Positions 25,824 to 34,155 of a stretch of 64,000 nt of DNA are shown here, piece after piece (the stretch's first letter is position 1; each line of letters begins with the position of its first letter). The DNA is from an uncultured Bacilli bacterium (GTDB taxonomy: Bacteria; Bacillota_I; Bacilli_A; RF39; UBA660): assembly GCA_934096705.1 (NCBI GenBank), contig CAKOMR010000005.1, forward strand, positions 27,301 through 91,300, read 5' to 3'. The translations under genes and the position numbers were made by a program. The notes below the pieces were generated by a model. The model was not told the origin of the DNA. It saw only the letters and a program-made list of their open reading frames with translations, and made no database searches.

Positions 25824-26826
25824 AGTAGCAATTAATGGTTTTGGAAGAATTGGAAGACTTGCCTTTAGGCAAATGATAACTTCTACAGAATTTGATATAG
25901 TAGCAATAAATAATAAAGACATAGATGGGGAATCTGCAGCTTATTTAATAAAATATGATTCTGTTCATGGAACATTTCATGAAAATGAAATATCCTATGA
26001 AGATAATACTTTAGTAATAGCTGGGGTAAAAAAAATTCCTCTATATTCAGAATTAGATCCTGAAAAATTGCCTTGGAAGGATTTAAATGTTGACTTGGTC
26101 TTAGAATGCACAGGAGCATTTACGGCATATGACGATGCGTATAAACACATCAAAGCTGGAGCTAAAAAGGTACTTATTTCTGCTCCAGGGAAAGGACAAA
26201 TGCCCACAATTGTAGCAAATGTTAATGATGATAGTATTAATAATGAAGATAATATTATAAGTGCTTCAAGTTGTACAACAAATTGCCTTGCTCCTTTACT
26301 TAAAATTATAAGTGATAATTTTGGTATCGAAAAAGGATTCATGAGTACAATTCATGCATATACTGCAGATCAAAATTCATTAGATAATTTTCATAAGAAA
26401 GGTGTTAATTCAAGAAGAGGTAGGGCCAGTGCACATAACATAGTTCCAACTTCAACTGGTGCTGCTAAATCAATTGGCTTAGTAATTCCTGAATTAAAAG
26501 GAAAAATGGACGGAATCGCTTATAGAGTACCTACTATTGATGGCTCTATGGTAGATGTTACACTTGAACTTTCAAAAAACGTAACCATTGAGCAAATTAA
26601 TAATACTATAAAAAATAATCAATCAGAAAGTATTGTATATTCAGAAGCACCACTTGTATCTACTGATGTTATTGGTAGAAAATGTGGTTGTTTATTCGAT
26701 AGTTTACTTACAAATATTGTTGAACATAATGGAAAACAATTAGTTAAAATTACAGCTTGGTATGATAATGAATATGGTTATACTGCTCAAATGTTAAGAA
26801 CTGCAATTAAGATGTTTAAATGTTAA
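25816..26826 (+). CDS. gapA: Glyceraldehyde-3-phosphate dehydrogenase, type I
   Basis: GAPDH oxidises glyceraldehyde-3-phosphate to 1,3-bisphosphoglycerate with NAD. The Rossmann motif INGFGRIGR (residues 6-14), catalytic Cys153 in SASSCTTNCLAP, and the C-terminal WYDNEYGYTAQML are all present. Length 336 residues. I chose the ATG at 25816, 8 bases after AGGAGG; a GTG 6 bases earlier is too close to it. It sits before pgk with its own terminator, giving a glycolytic cluster with gpmI downstream. No cggR or tpi is present. Confidence 0.97.
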   Translation: MIRVAINGFGRIGRLAFRQMITSTEFDIVAINNKDIDGESAAYLIKYDSVHGTFHENEISYEDNTLVIAGVKKIPLYSELDPEKLPWKDLNVDLVLECTGAFTAYDDAYKHIKAGAKKVLISAPGKGQMPTIVANVNDDSINNEDNIISASSCTTNCLAPLLKIISDNFGIEKGFMSTIHAYTADQNSLDNFHKKGVNSRRGRASAHNIVPTSTGAAKSIGLVIPELKGKMDGIAYRVPTIDGSMVDVTLELSKNVTIEQINNTIKNNQSESIVYSEAPLVSTDVIGRKCGCLFDSLLTNIVEHNGKQLVKITAWYDNEYGYTAQMLRTAIKMFKC

Positions 26827-26837
26827 GCATCTTTTTT
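26809..26837 (+). terminator. Terminator after gapA
   Basis: AAGATGTTTAA pairs with TTAAGCATCTT (one G-U) around a short loop, followed by T6; the stop codon lies within it. Confidence 0.75.
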
Positions 26838-26839
26838 AA

Positions 26840-26868
26840 TTGCAAAAGATTAATATATTTGCTAAAAT
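26840..26868 (+). promoter_or_regulatory. Promoter of pgk
   Basis: TTGCAA (26840-26845), 17-bp spacer, TAAAAT (26863-26868), 26 bp ahead of the pgk ATG and directly after the gapA terminator. Confidence 0.65.
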
Positions 26869-26893
26869 TAATTTAGATAAAGGGTGTTGATAA

Positions 26894-28021
26894 ATGAAAT
26901 TTATTGATGAAGAAAAATTTTATAATAAAAAAATTATTATTAGATGTGATTTTAATGTTCCAATAAAAGATGGTAAAATTATGGATAATACTAAAATAGT
27001 CAAGAGTTTAAAGACAATTAAATATTTTTTAGAAAATAATTCTGTAATTTTATTAAGCCATATGGGTAGAATTAAAACTAGAGAAGATAAAATTTATAAT
27101 ACCCTAAAACCTGTTGCAGATGAACTTAGTAATCTATTAAACAAGGAAGTAACTTTTGTTTCATCACCAGTTGGAATGGATGTAATTAAAGCGTGCAAAG
27201 ATATGCAAAATGGTGACGTAGTACTTTTAGAAAATACTAGATTTTGTGATTATCCAGAAAAACTCGAAAGTAAAAATGATAAAAATCTAGCTAATTATTG
27301 GTCTATTTTAGGTGATGTATTTGTTGTAGATGCTTTTGCATCTTTACATAGAGCTCATGCTTCAGTTGCGGGAATTTCTGAGTTTTTGCCAACATATTAT
27401 GGTTTTTTAGTAAAAGAAGAGCTTAAAAATTTAAAACCACTTATAACAGATATACAACGACCTTTTACTGTGTTTATGGGCGGTGCAAAAGTAGATGATA
27501 AACTAGGATATATTAAAGATCTATTAAAAAAGTGCGATTATTTGTTAGTTGGCGGTGGAATTGCAAATTCATTTTTGTTTGCTTGTGGCTTTGATGTAAT
27601 GGATAGTTTGTGCACTAATGATGAGATCACTATATTAGAAATAAAAAGTTTAATAAAAGAATTTAGAAATAAAATAGTCTTACCGATTGATTTTGTAATT
27701 GATGAAGACAAAATATTAGATTTAAATACTAAATCAATTAATAAATATATTAGTTATTTTCAAAAGAGCAAAACAATTTTTATTAATGGAACCTGTGGGG
27801 TATTTGAAAATGAAAATTATGCAACGGGTACGAAAAACTTGTTTTCTTCACTTCAAAATATTGATGCATACAAAGTTGCTGGTGGCGGAGATACTTTGAA
27901 TGCAATTAATAAGTTTGGGTTAAGCGATAATTTTTCTTTTTTGTCAAGTGGTGGAGGAGCTTCACTTGAATATATTAGCAGTGATCATTTAAAAGGAATG
28001 GATTTTATAGAAAATAAATAA
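26894..28021 (+). CDS. pgk: Phosphoglycerate kinase
   Basis: Pgk transfers phosphate from 1,3-bisphosphoglycerate to ADP. Signatures are IIRCDFNVPIKDG near the start, LLSHMGRI, LLENTRFCDYPEK, AFASLHRAHASVAG and the nucleotide-binding GGGDTLNAI with a C-terminal SFLSSGGGASLEY. The ADP-binding stretch FMGGAKVDDKLG replaces the usual GGAKVSDKI. Length 375 residues, about 20 shorter than typical Pgk. It is transcribed on its own from the promoter after gapA. Confidence 0.96.
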   Translation: MKFIDEEKFYNKKIIIRCDFNVPIKDGKIMDNTKIVKSLKTIKYFLENNSVILLSHMGRIKTREDKIYNTLKPVADELSNLLNKEVTFVSSPVGMDVIKACKDMQNGDVVLLENTRFCDYPEKLESKNDKNLANYWSILGDVFVVDAFASLHRAHASVAGISEFLPTYYGFLVKEELKNLKPLITDIQRPFTVFMGGAKVDDKLGYIKDLLKKCDYLLVGGGIANSFLFACGFDVMDSLCTNDEITILEIKSLIKEFRNKIVLPIDFVIDEDKILDLNTKSINKYISYFQKSKTIFINGTCGVFENENYATGTKNLFSSLQNIDAYKVAGGGDTLNAINKFGLSDNFSFLSSGGGASLEYISSDHLKGMDFIENK

Positions 28022-28042
28022 ATCTATTCTTTTTTTTCAAAA

Positions 28043-28049
28043 TTCGACA
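28043..28049 (-). promoter_or_regulatory. Candidate 0A box upstream of spo0A
   Basis: TTCGACA on the + strand is the exact reverse complement of the Spo0A-binding consensus TGTCGAA. It lies 41 bp upstream of the -35 of the spo0A promoter, a plausible place for autoregulation. A 7-bp match alone is weak evidence. Confidence 0.45.
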
Positions 28050-28089
28050 AAAATTTACGTAAATAGTCATATATTTACAAAATATTTAC

Positions 28090-28118
28090 TTGCTTTTTGT
28101 ATTAATATGTTATATTAT
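28090..28118 (+). promoter_or_regulatory. SigA-type promoter of spo0A
   Basis: TTGCTT (28090-28095), 17-bp spacer, TATTAT (28113-28118). A 5' leader of about 30 nt follows before AGGAAAGAGG and the ATG. No sigmaH element was recognised. Confidence 0.65.
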
Positions 28119-28155
28119 CTAGTTGTGTGGCGGTAATTTATAGGAAAGAGGAAAC

Positions 28156-28905
28156 ATGAAAAATAGCATACGCACAATAATTGTAGATGATAATGTAGTA
28201 GCCGTAAATAACTTAAAAAATCATTTTAGTAATAATGACAATATCAAAGTAGTAGCATCATTTCTTAATGGTGAAGAAGCTTTAGAGTATATAGTAAATC
28301 ATAAAGACAGCATAGATTTATTAATTCTTGAATTATTAGTGCCAAGAATGGATGGAGCAACTTTATTAGAAGAAATAAAATTAAGGGGTATTAATTTAAA
28401 ATGTATAGTTACCTCAAGTTATAAGGATACTAAATTAATAAATGATTGTAGTTCATATAATATTTCTTACTATTTAATTAAGCCTTATAGTATTATATCT
28501 TTAGAAAAAAGAATTAATGAAACCTTTGAAAACAAGCCATTACTTTTCAAAAATAATAGTTTAGATTTAGAGGTGAGCCAGTTATTACACAATTTAGGCA
28601 TTCCCTCTCATATAAGAGGATATAAATACATTAGAGATGGAATAATGATTATTTTTAATAATGATTCAGTTTCACTAGTTACTAAAGAAATATACCCTCA
28701 GATAGCATTAAAGTACGAAACAACTCCTTCTAGAGTTGAAAGAGCGATAAGGCATGCAATAGAAGTAAGCTGGATAAGAGGAGATATTAACTTAATGGAA
28801 GAATTATTTGGTTTTAGTGTAAGCTGTGATAAATCAAAACCTACAAATTCAGAGTTTTTAACTACTATAGCGGATCGCATAAAATTAGATAATAAGGCTT
28901 TTTAA
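28156..28905 (+). CDS. spo0A: Sporulation master regulator Spo0A with Glu at the phospho-acceptor position
   Basis: Spo0A is the response regulator that commits cells to sporulation when phosphorylated. The receiver domain (residues 5-120) has the acidic pocket VDDN and the conserved Lys in YYLIKPY. The DNA-binding domain (140-249) is well conserved, including GIPSHIRGYKYIRD, TPSRVERAIRHAIEVSW and KPTNSEF. At the position of the phosphorylated Asp56 in B. subtilis (VLDIIMPHLDG), this protein has Glu59 (ILELLVPRMDG, codon GAA 28330-28332). The switch Thr is replaced by Ser. The gene is transcribed from its own promoter. Loss of phospho-acceptance or constitutive activity is an inference. Confidence 0.95.
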   Translation: MKNSIRTIIVDDNVVAVNNLKNHFSNNDNIKVVASFLNGEEALEYIVNHKDSIDLLILELLVPRMDGATLLEEIKLRGINLKCIVTSSYKDTKLINDCSSYNISYYLIKPYSIISLEKRINETFENKPLLFKNNSLDLEVSQLLHNLGIPSHIRGYKYIRDGIMIIFNNDSVSLVTKEIYPQIALKYETTPSRVERAIRHAIEVSWIRGDINLMEELFGFSVSCDKSKPTNSEFLTTIADRIKLDNKAF

Positions 28906-28906
28906 T

Positions 28907-28932
28907 AAAATTACCAAGCGTAATTTTTTTTA
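28907..28932 (+). terminator. Terminator after spo0A
   Basis: AAAATTAC and GTAATTTT form an 8-bp stem around CAAGC, followed by a T tract. Confidence 0.8.
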
Positions 28933-28937
28933 TGTAT

Positions 28938-28966
28938 TTGAAAAAAAAATAAGTATGTGATATTAT
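28938..28966 (+). promoter_or_regulatory. Promoter of gpmI
   Basis: TTGAAA (28938-28943), 17 bp of mostly A, then TATTAT (28961-28966), 22 bp before the gpmI ATG. Confidence 0.6.
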
Positions 28967-28988
28967 TTTTTTAGAAAGAATTGATTTT

Positions 28989-30500
28989 ATGAAAAAAATA
29001 TTAACAATTATATTTGATGGATTTGGAATCCGAAATGATGAAGATGGTAATGCAATAAAAAAGGCTAATATGGTAAATTTTAATGAGTTTTATAATAAAT
29101 ATCCTCATTCAACTTTACATGCTAGTGGTCATTATGTAGGCTTATACGATGGACAATTTGGAAATAGTGAAATTGGTCACATGACAATTGGTGCTGGAAG
29201 AAGAATTTATTCTAGAGAAGTATTAACAGATAAATTTTTGGAAAATTTAGATGCTTGTACTAATGAATCATTTATGAATTTAAAAAATAATATAAATAAA
29301 AGAGTTCATATCATGGGTTTAGCAAGTGATGGCAACGTTCACGCTGGCATTGATGACTTTATTAATTTATATAATTATTTACTTAAACTAGGATTTAAAG
29401 AAATTTATTTTCATTTAATTACCGATGGAAGGGATACCGATACGCAATCTTCCTATAAATATATATCAATAATTGAATCTATTATAAAGAAAAACAAAGT
29501 TGGATCAATATCTACAATATGTGGAAGATACTATGCTATGGATAGGGATGCTAACTATGATAGAACTAAATTATATTATGATTTAATAACTAAGGGCAGT
29601 TCAGTTGAAATATTAAATGCTCAGGCAGCAATTAATGCAAGTTATGAAAAAGGTGTTACAGATGAGTTTATTAAACCAATGCTTTTAGATCATAATGGAT
29701 TAATAAAAGATGGCGACATTTTATTTTGGATGAATTATAGAACTGATAGAAGCAAACAGATTTTGCTTGCATTAACTAATCAAAAATTTAATGAATTTTC
29801 AACAGTTGAAATGCCAAATTTAGAATTATTTACTTTCTTTAATCATGATAAATCCATTAAAGCAAATGTTTTGATAGAAGAACCTAAAGTTGAAAATAGT
29901 TTAGGGCTTTATTTTTCAAAACTTGGACTAACTCAGGCAAGAATTGCTGAAAGTGAAAAATATCCACATGTAACATATTTTTTTGATGAGGGTTATGAAG
30001 GAAAACTTCCTGGGACAGATAAATTCCATATACCATCTCCAGATGTTGCTACTTACGATTTAAAACCTGAAATGAGTGCAGTTAGTGTGACAAAAAAAGT
30101 AATTACATGTATGGAACAAGATTATGATTTTATATTAGTAAATTTTGCAAATCCAGATATGGTAGGACATACTGGCAGTATGGATGCCGCAACTAAAGCA
30201 TGCATGGCTGTGGATATATGTTTTAGTAAAATTATTCAGGCAGCTGAAGATAATTTCTATACGATAGTACTTCTCGCAGATCATGGGAATGCTGATACAA
30301 TGATAAATGCGGATGGAAGCGTATGTACAACGCATAGTTTAGCTGATGTGCCATTTGTTATAAGCGATGATAAGTTAAAATTAAAAGAAGAAGGCGATTT
30401 GACAAATGTGGCGCCAACAATACTTGATTATATGGATATTTCCATACCAGAAGAAATGTCAGGAGAATCATTAATAATAAGTGATAAGAAAGCAATTTAA
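28989..30500 (+). CDS. gpmI: 2,3-bisphosphoglycerate-independent phosphoglycerate mutase
   Basis: GpmI interconverts 3- and 2-phosphoglycerate with two Mn ions. It belongs to the alkaline phosphatase superfamily; the phospho-serine is Ser60 in FGNSEIGHMTIGAG. Later metal and substrate motifs are VHAGIDDF (like VHSH), GRDTDTQS, GRYYAMDRDANYDRT, NFANPDMVGHTGSMDAA and ADHGNADTM. Length 503 residues, standard. In many Firmicutes this enzyme acts in sporulation and germination carbon flow because Mn/pH regulate it. The position next to spo0A is unusual. Confidence 0.97.
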   Translation: MKKILTIIFDGFGIRNDEDGNAIKKANMVNFNEFYNKYPHSTLHASGHYVGLYDGQFGNSEIGHMTIGAGRRIYSREVLTDKFLENLDACTNESFMNLKNNINKRVHIMGLASDGNVHAGIDDFINLYNYLLKLGFKEIYFHLITDGRDTDTQSSYKYISIIESIIKKNKVGSISTICGRYYAMDRDANYDRTKLYYDLITKGSSVEILNAQAAINASYEKGVTDEFIKPMLLDHNGLIKDGDILFWMNYRTDRSKQILLALTNQKFNEFSTVEMPNLELFTFFNHDKSIKANVLIEEPKVENSLGLYFSKLGLTQARIAESEKYPHVTYFFDEGYEGKLPGTDKFHIPSPDVATYDLKPEMSAVSVTKKVITCMEQDYDFILVNFANPDMVGHTGSMDAATKACMAVDICFSKIIQAAEDNFYTIVLLADHGNADTMINADGSVCTTHSLADVPFVISDDKLKLKEEGDLTNVAPTILDYMDISIPEEMSGESLIISDKKAI

Positions 30501-30515
30501 AAAATTGTTTTTTTT
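30491..30515 (+). terminator. Terminator after gpmI
   Basis: CAATTT and AAATTG pair around AAA (stop codon inside), followed by eight T. Confidence 0.7.
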
Positions 30516-30537
30516 ATGATAAATTTAGAAAAAACAC

Positions 30538-30567
30538 TTGCAATCCCGCATAAATATATGGTATTAT
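30538..30567 (+). promoter_or_regulatory. Promoter of the S10-spc-alpha ribosomal operon
   Basis: TTGCAA (30538-30543), 18 bp, TATTAT (30562-30567). It precedes a roughly 130-nt leader and the long ribosomal protein gene run, which shows no other obvious promoter until after rplQ. Confidence 0.65.
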
Positions 30568-30574
30568 TAATTTT

Positions 30575-30690
30575 GTATGACTGCGATGATGTGCGAGGTT
30601 GCTGATACACTAGGAATAGTTGGTAAATATATTTCTTGTGTTTCGGGTAATTTGTACGGAGCAAGCCTATATTTAAATATAGACGAAAGG
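30575..30690 (+). promoter_or_regulatory. Structured 5' leader of rpsJ (candidate L4-type ribosomal protein leader)
   Basis: The non-coding leader contains GTGCGAGGTTGCTGATACAC, TGTACGGAGCAAGCC, and a perfect 16-bp palindrome CTATATTTAAATATAG (30667-30682) just before the Shine-Dalgarno. Such segments recur before rpsJ in Firmicutes, where an S10-operon leader binding r-protein L4 has been described. I assign it by resemblance and position, not by a covariance search. Confidence 0.5.
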
Positions 30691-30703
30691 AGAACAAAAA
30701 AAT

Positions 30704-31012
30704 ATGGCAAAGCAAGAAATTCGTATTACTTTGAAAGCATATGACCACAGAATACTTGATGTAGCTGCTGGAAAAATATGTGAAACAGTAAAAAGAACTG
30801 GAGGAGAAATATCTGGACCGGTACCTCTACCTACTGAAATTGAAAAATTTACAGTATTAAGAGCTGTACACAAATATAAAGATTCTCGTGAACAATTTGA
30901 AAGAAGAACTCACAAGAGACTTATAGATATTAAAAATCCAAGTAAAGAAACGGTTGATGCGCTAACTCATTTAGATTTACCAAGTGGCGTTCAAATCAAT
31001 ATTAAATTATAA
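30704..31012 (+). CDS. rpsJ: 30S ribosomal protein S10
   Basis: First gene of the S10 operon; S10 sits in the 30S head and also joins NusB in antitermination. The 102-residue sequence has the family beginning IRITLKAYDHRILD and conserved GPVPLPTEIEKFTVLRA. AAAGGAG lies upstream. rplC follows after 20 bases. Ordinary length, no oddities. Confidence 0.98.
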   Translation: MAKQEIRITLKAYDHRILDVAAGKICETVKRTGGEISGPVPLPTEIEKFTVLRAVHKYKDSREQFERRTHKRLIDIKNPSKETVDALTHLDLPSGVQINIKL

Positions 31013-31032
31013 TAAAAGGAAGGAAAGAAAAA

Positions 31033-31761
31033 ATGAAAGGAATCTTAGGACGTAAAGTTGGAATGACTAGCGTATTTACTAAAGAAGGAAGACTTTTACC
31101 TGTTACAGTTATTGAAGTTTTACCTAATAAAGTAATGCAAATTAAAACAGTTGAAAAAGACGGTTATAATGCAATTCAACTTGGCGCTATTGACAAAAAA
31201 GAATCTAGAGCCACTAAGGCTGAAATCGGAAGTGCAAAAAAAGCAAATACAACTCCTAAGCGCTTCTTAAAAGAAATAAGAGATTTTGAAGGCTCTTATA
31301 ATGTAGGAGATGAGATTGCTGCAAATTTATTTACAGTAGGAGAAATAGTTGATGTAACTGGAACTACAAAAGGTAAAGGATTTGCTGGTGTTATTAAAAG
31401 ACACAATCAATCTAGAGGACCTATGGGACATGGATCACATTACCATAGAAGACCAGGATCTCTTGGAACAATGCTTCCTAAAAGAGTTCTTAAAGGTAAA
31501 AAATTAGCTGGACACATGGGTGTTGAAACAGTTACAATTCAAAATCTTGAAGTAATTGAAGCAAACAAAAATGAAAATTACATTTTGATAAGTGGAAATG
31601 TACCTGGCGCAAAAAATTCATTAATTTTAATCAGAACTGCAGTTAAAGGAAATAAGAAAATGAATCCAAAAGAAATTATTTCTTATGAACCAGAAGCAGT
31701 TGCTGATGTAGTTGAAGAAATTACTACTGAAACTAATGAAGTTGTAAAGGAAGACAAGTAG
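31033..31761 (+). CDS. rplC: 50S ribosomal protein L3
   Basis: L3 binds 23S rRNA near the peptidyl transferase centre and nucleates 50S assembly. The start MKGILGRKVGMTSVFTKEGR and the loop GHGSHYHRRPGSLG are diagnostic. At 242 residues it carries a C-terminal extension of roughly 30 acidic residues (EPEAVADVVEEITTETNE) that the Bacillus protein (209 residues) does not have. Confidence 0.98.
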   Translation: MKGILGRKVGMTSVFTKEGRLLPVTVIEVLPNKVMQIKTVEKDGYNAIQLGAIDKKESRATKAEIGSAKKANTTPKRFLKEIRDFEGSYNVGDEIAANLFTVGEIVDVTGTTKGKGFAGVIKRHNQSRGPMGHGSHYHRRPGSLGTMLPKRVLKGKKLAGHMGVETVTIQNLEVIEANKNENYILISGNVPGAKNSLILIRTAVKGNKKMNPKEIISYEPEAVADVVEEITTETNEVVKEDK

Positions 31762-31781
31762 TCTTTTAAAGGAGGATAAAA

Positions 31782-32405
31782 ATGACAAAGATAAGTATTA
31801 ATAATTTAAAAGGCGAAAAAGTAAATGACATTACACTAAATTCTAAAGTATTTGGAATTGAAGTTAATGATCTTGCTATGAAAAAAATGGTTAGACTTCA
31901 ACTTGATGCTTCAAGACAAGGAACTGCTAAAGCGAAAACAAGAAGTGAAGTATCTGGCGGTGGAAGAAAACCATGGAAACAAAAAGGTACTGGTAGAGCA
32001 AGACAAGGTTCTATACGTGCTGCTCAATGGAGAAAAGGTGGAATAGTATTCGGGCCAACTCCTAGAGATTATACATTTAAGATTAATCGAAAAGAAAGAG
32101 TTTTAGCATTAAAGAGTGCTTTAACTAGTAAATTAAATGAAAAGAAATTAATGGTAGTTGATAGTTTAAAACTTAATGATTTAAAAACTAAAACAGGAAT
32201 TGAATTATTAAATAATTTAAAATTAACTGGCAAAATTTTATTCATAGCATCTGAAGATGCAGAAAATTTATATATGTCAACTAGAAATTTGGATAACGTA
32301 CTTGTGTTATTTCCAGATGAAATTAATGTATATGACATATTAAATGCTGATTACATTGTATTTGATGAACCAAGCATTAAAATGGTAGAGGAGGCTCTTA
32401 ATTAA
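31782..32405 (+). CDS. rplD: 50S ribosomal protein L4
   Basis: L4 lines the peptide exit tunnel and in many bacteria represses its own operon. The tunnel loop with KTRSEVSGGGRKPWKQKGTG, RARQGSIRAAQWRKGG and FGPTPRDYTFKINRK is conserved. Length 207 residues. Its stop overlaps the ATG of rplW by one base. It may be the ligand of the leader upstream of rpsJ (inference). Confidence 0.98.
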   Translation: MTKISINNLKGEKVNDITLNSKVFGIEVNDLAMKKMVRLQLDASRQGTAKAKTRSEVSGGGRKPWKQKGTGRARQGSIRAAQWRKGGIVFGPTPRDYTFKINRKERVLALKSALTSKLNEKKLMVVDSLKLNDLKTKTGIELLNNLKLTGKILFIASEDAENLYMSTRNLDNVLVLFPDEINVYDILNADYIVFDEPSIKMVEEALN

Positions 32406-32680
32406 TGAAACATTATTCTGATATTATAATAGCTCCAGTAGTTACTGAAAAAACTATGACACTTAGAAATGAAAATGTTTATACATTTAAGGTAGCCAAG
32501 GATGCTAATAAAACTGAAATTAAAAAAGCTGTAGAAGAAGCATTTAATGTTCAAGTTAAAAGTGTTAATACTCTAAACACTAAATCTAAAAAAAGAAGAG
32601 TTGGAAAGTATCAAGGAAGAACAAAAACATATAAAAAAGCAATTGTTACACTTAAAGACGGTTCTTCTATAGATCTTTAG
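32405..32680 (+). CDS. rplW: 50S ribosomal protein L23
   Basis: L23 sits at the peptide tunnel exit and is the docking site for trigger factor and SRP. The 91-residue protein shows IIAPVVTEKTM and YTFKVAKDANKTEIKKAVEEAFNV-type elements with a VNTLNTKSKKRRVGKYQGR basic loop. Translationally linked to rplD by a one-base stop/start overlap. Confidence 0.98.
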   Translation: MKHYSDIIIAPVVTEKTMTLRNENVYTFKVAKDANKTEIKKAVEEAFNVQVKSVNTLNTKSKKRRVGKYQGRTKTYKKAIVTLKDGSSIDL

Positions 32681-32695
32681 TAGAAAGGAGAAATT

Positions 32696-33526
32696 ATGGC
32701 AATAAGACATTATAAACCAGTTACAAATGGTAGAAGAGGCATGAGTACTCTTGCAAATGAAGAAATAACTACAAAAACTCCTACTAAAGGCTTACTTGCA
32801 AAAGTAAAAAAATCTGGTGGAAGAAATAATCAAGGCAAAATGACCGTTAGACATATTGGCGGCGGTGCTAAAAGAAAATATCGTATTATCGATTATAAAA
32901 GAGATAAAGTTGGCGTTACTGGTAGAGTTGCAACTATTGAATACGACCCAAACAGAACTGCTAACATTGCATTAATTAATTATAAAGATGGTGAAAAAAG
33001 ATATATTATCGCTCCTAAGGATTTAAAAGTTGGTGCAATTATTGAAAATGGCGAAAACGCTGATATTAAAGTAGGTAATGCATTACCTTTAAAAAATATT
33101 CCAGTTGGAACTTTAGTTCATTGTATTGAATTAAAACCTGGCAAAGGTGCTGAAATTTGTCGTAGTGCTGGAGCATCTGCTCAAATTTTAGGTAGAGAAG
33201 ATAAATATGTTTTAGTTAGACTTCAATCTGGAGAAACAAGAAAAATTCTTGATAGATGTATCGCAACTATTGGTGTAGTTGGAAATGAAGATGCAAATCT
33301 TGTTAATTTAGGTAAAGCTGGTAGAACCAGATATCTAGGAATTAGACCTACTAACCGTGGTTCTGTTATGAATCCTAACGATCACCCTCATGGTGGTGGA
33401 GAAGGACGTGCTCCAATTGGTAGAAAGAGTCCAATGACTCCTTGGGGTAAACCTGCTCTTGGCGTTAAAACTAGAAAACCTAAAAAGGCATCTAGCAAAC
33501 TTATTATAAGTAGGAAGACTAAATAG
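32696..33526 (+). CDS. rplB: 50S ribosomal protein L2
   Basis: L2 is one of the most conserved proteins near the peptidyl transferase centre and bridges to the 30S subunit. Key motifs are KPVTNGRRGMS, GRNNQGKMTVRHIGGGAKRKYR and the C-terminal GSVMNPNDHPHGGGEGRAPIG. Length 276 residues, standard. AGAAAGGAG precedes its ATG. Confidence 0.99.
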   Translation: MAIRHYKPVTNGRRGMSTLANEEITTKTPTKGLLAKVKKSGGRNNQGKMTVRHIGGGAKRKYRIIDYKRDKVGVTGRVATIEYDPNRTANIALINYKDGEKRYIIAPKDLKVGAIIENGENADIKVGNALPLKNIPVGTLVHCIELKPGKGAEICRSAGASAQILGREDKYVLVRLQSGETRKILDRCIATIGVVGNEDANLVNLGKAGRTRYLGIRPTNRGSVMNPNDHPHGGGEGRAPIGRKSPMTPWGKPALGVKTRKPKKASSKLIISRKTK

Positions 33527-33534
33527 GAGGAAAA

Positions 33535-33798
33535 ATGGCAAGAAGTTTAAAGAAGGGTGCTTTCGTTGACGATAGCATCATGAAAAAAATCAAAAAATTA
33601 AATGAAGATAATAAAAAATCAGTTGTTAAAACTTGGTCAAGAAGAAGTACTATTTATCCTGAATTTGTAGGACATACAATTGCAGTTCATAATGGTAAAG
33701 ATTTTATTCCAGTTTATATTACTGAGGAAATGGTTGGTCATAAATTGGGAGAATTTTCTCAAACACGTAAATTTACTGGCCATGCTGGAAATAAATAG
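33535..33798 (+). CDS. rpsS: 30S ribosomal protein S19
   Basis: S19 is a 30S head protein contacting S13 and the B1a bridge. The 87-residue sequence opens MARSLKKGAFVDDSIMKK and has RRSTIYPEFVGHTIAVHNGK and GEFSQTRKFTGHAG. Short spacing after rplB with TAGGAGG overlapping the rplB stop. Confidence 0.98.
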   Translation: MARSLKKGAFVDDSIMKKIKKLNEDNKKSVVKTWSRRSTIYPEFVGHTIAVHNGKDFIPVYITEEMVGHKLGEFSQTRKFTGHAGNK

Positions 33799-33806
33799 GA
33801 GGAAAA

Positions 33807-34154
33807 ATGGAAACTTATGCAAAACATAATACTGCAATGATTAAACCTAGACTTGCTAGAATGACTATGGATTTAATTCGTGGAAAAGATGTTGAAACTG
33901 CTAGAGGAATTCTAGAAAATACAAATACAAAAGCAAGTTCACTTATTTTAAAGGTTTTAAATTCTGCAGTTGCAAATGCTGTTAATAATAACGGTGCAAA
34001 CGAAAAAGATTTAGTAATAAGTAAATGCTTTATTAATCCAGGACCTATTTATAAGAGAATCCAATTTGCATCTCGTGGAAATGTTGATAGACATGATAAA
34101 AGAACAAGTCATATCGTTGTATATGTAACTGATAATAAGGAGGAAACAAAATAG
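33807..34154 (+). CDS. rplV: 50S ribosomal protein L22
   Basis: L22 lines the exit tunnel; its loop is a known macrolide-resistance site. The 115-residue protein contains RLARMTMDLIRGKDVETARGIL-type helix and the beta-hairpin around FINPGPIYKRIQFASRGNVD, followed by DKRTSHIVVYV. AGGAGG precedes the ATG. Confidence 0.98.
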   Translation: METYAKHNTAMIKPRLARMTMDLIRGKDVETARGILENTNTKASSLILKVLNSAVANAVNNNGANEKDLVISKCFINPGPIYKRIQFASRGNVDRHDKRTSHIVVYVTDNKEETK

Positions 34155-34155
34155 T

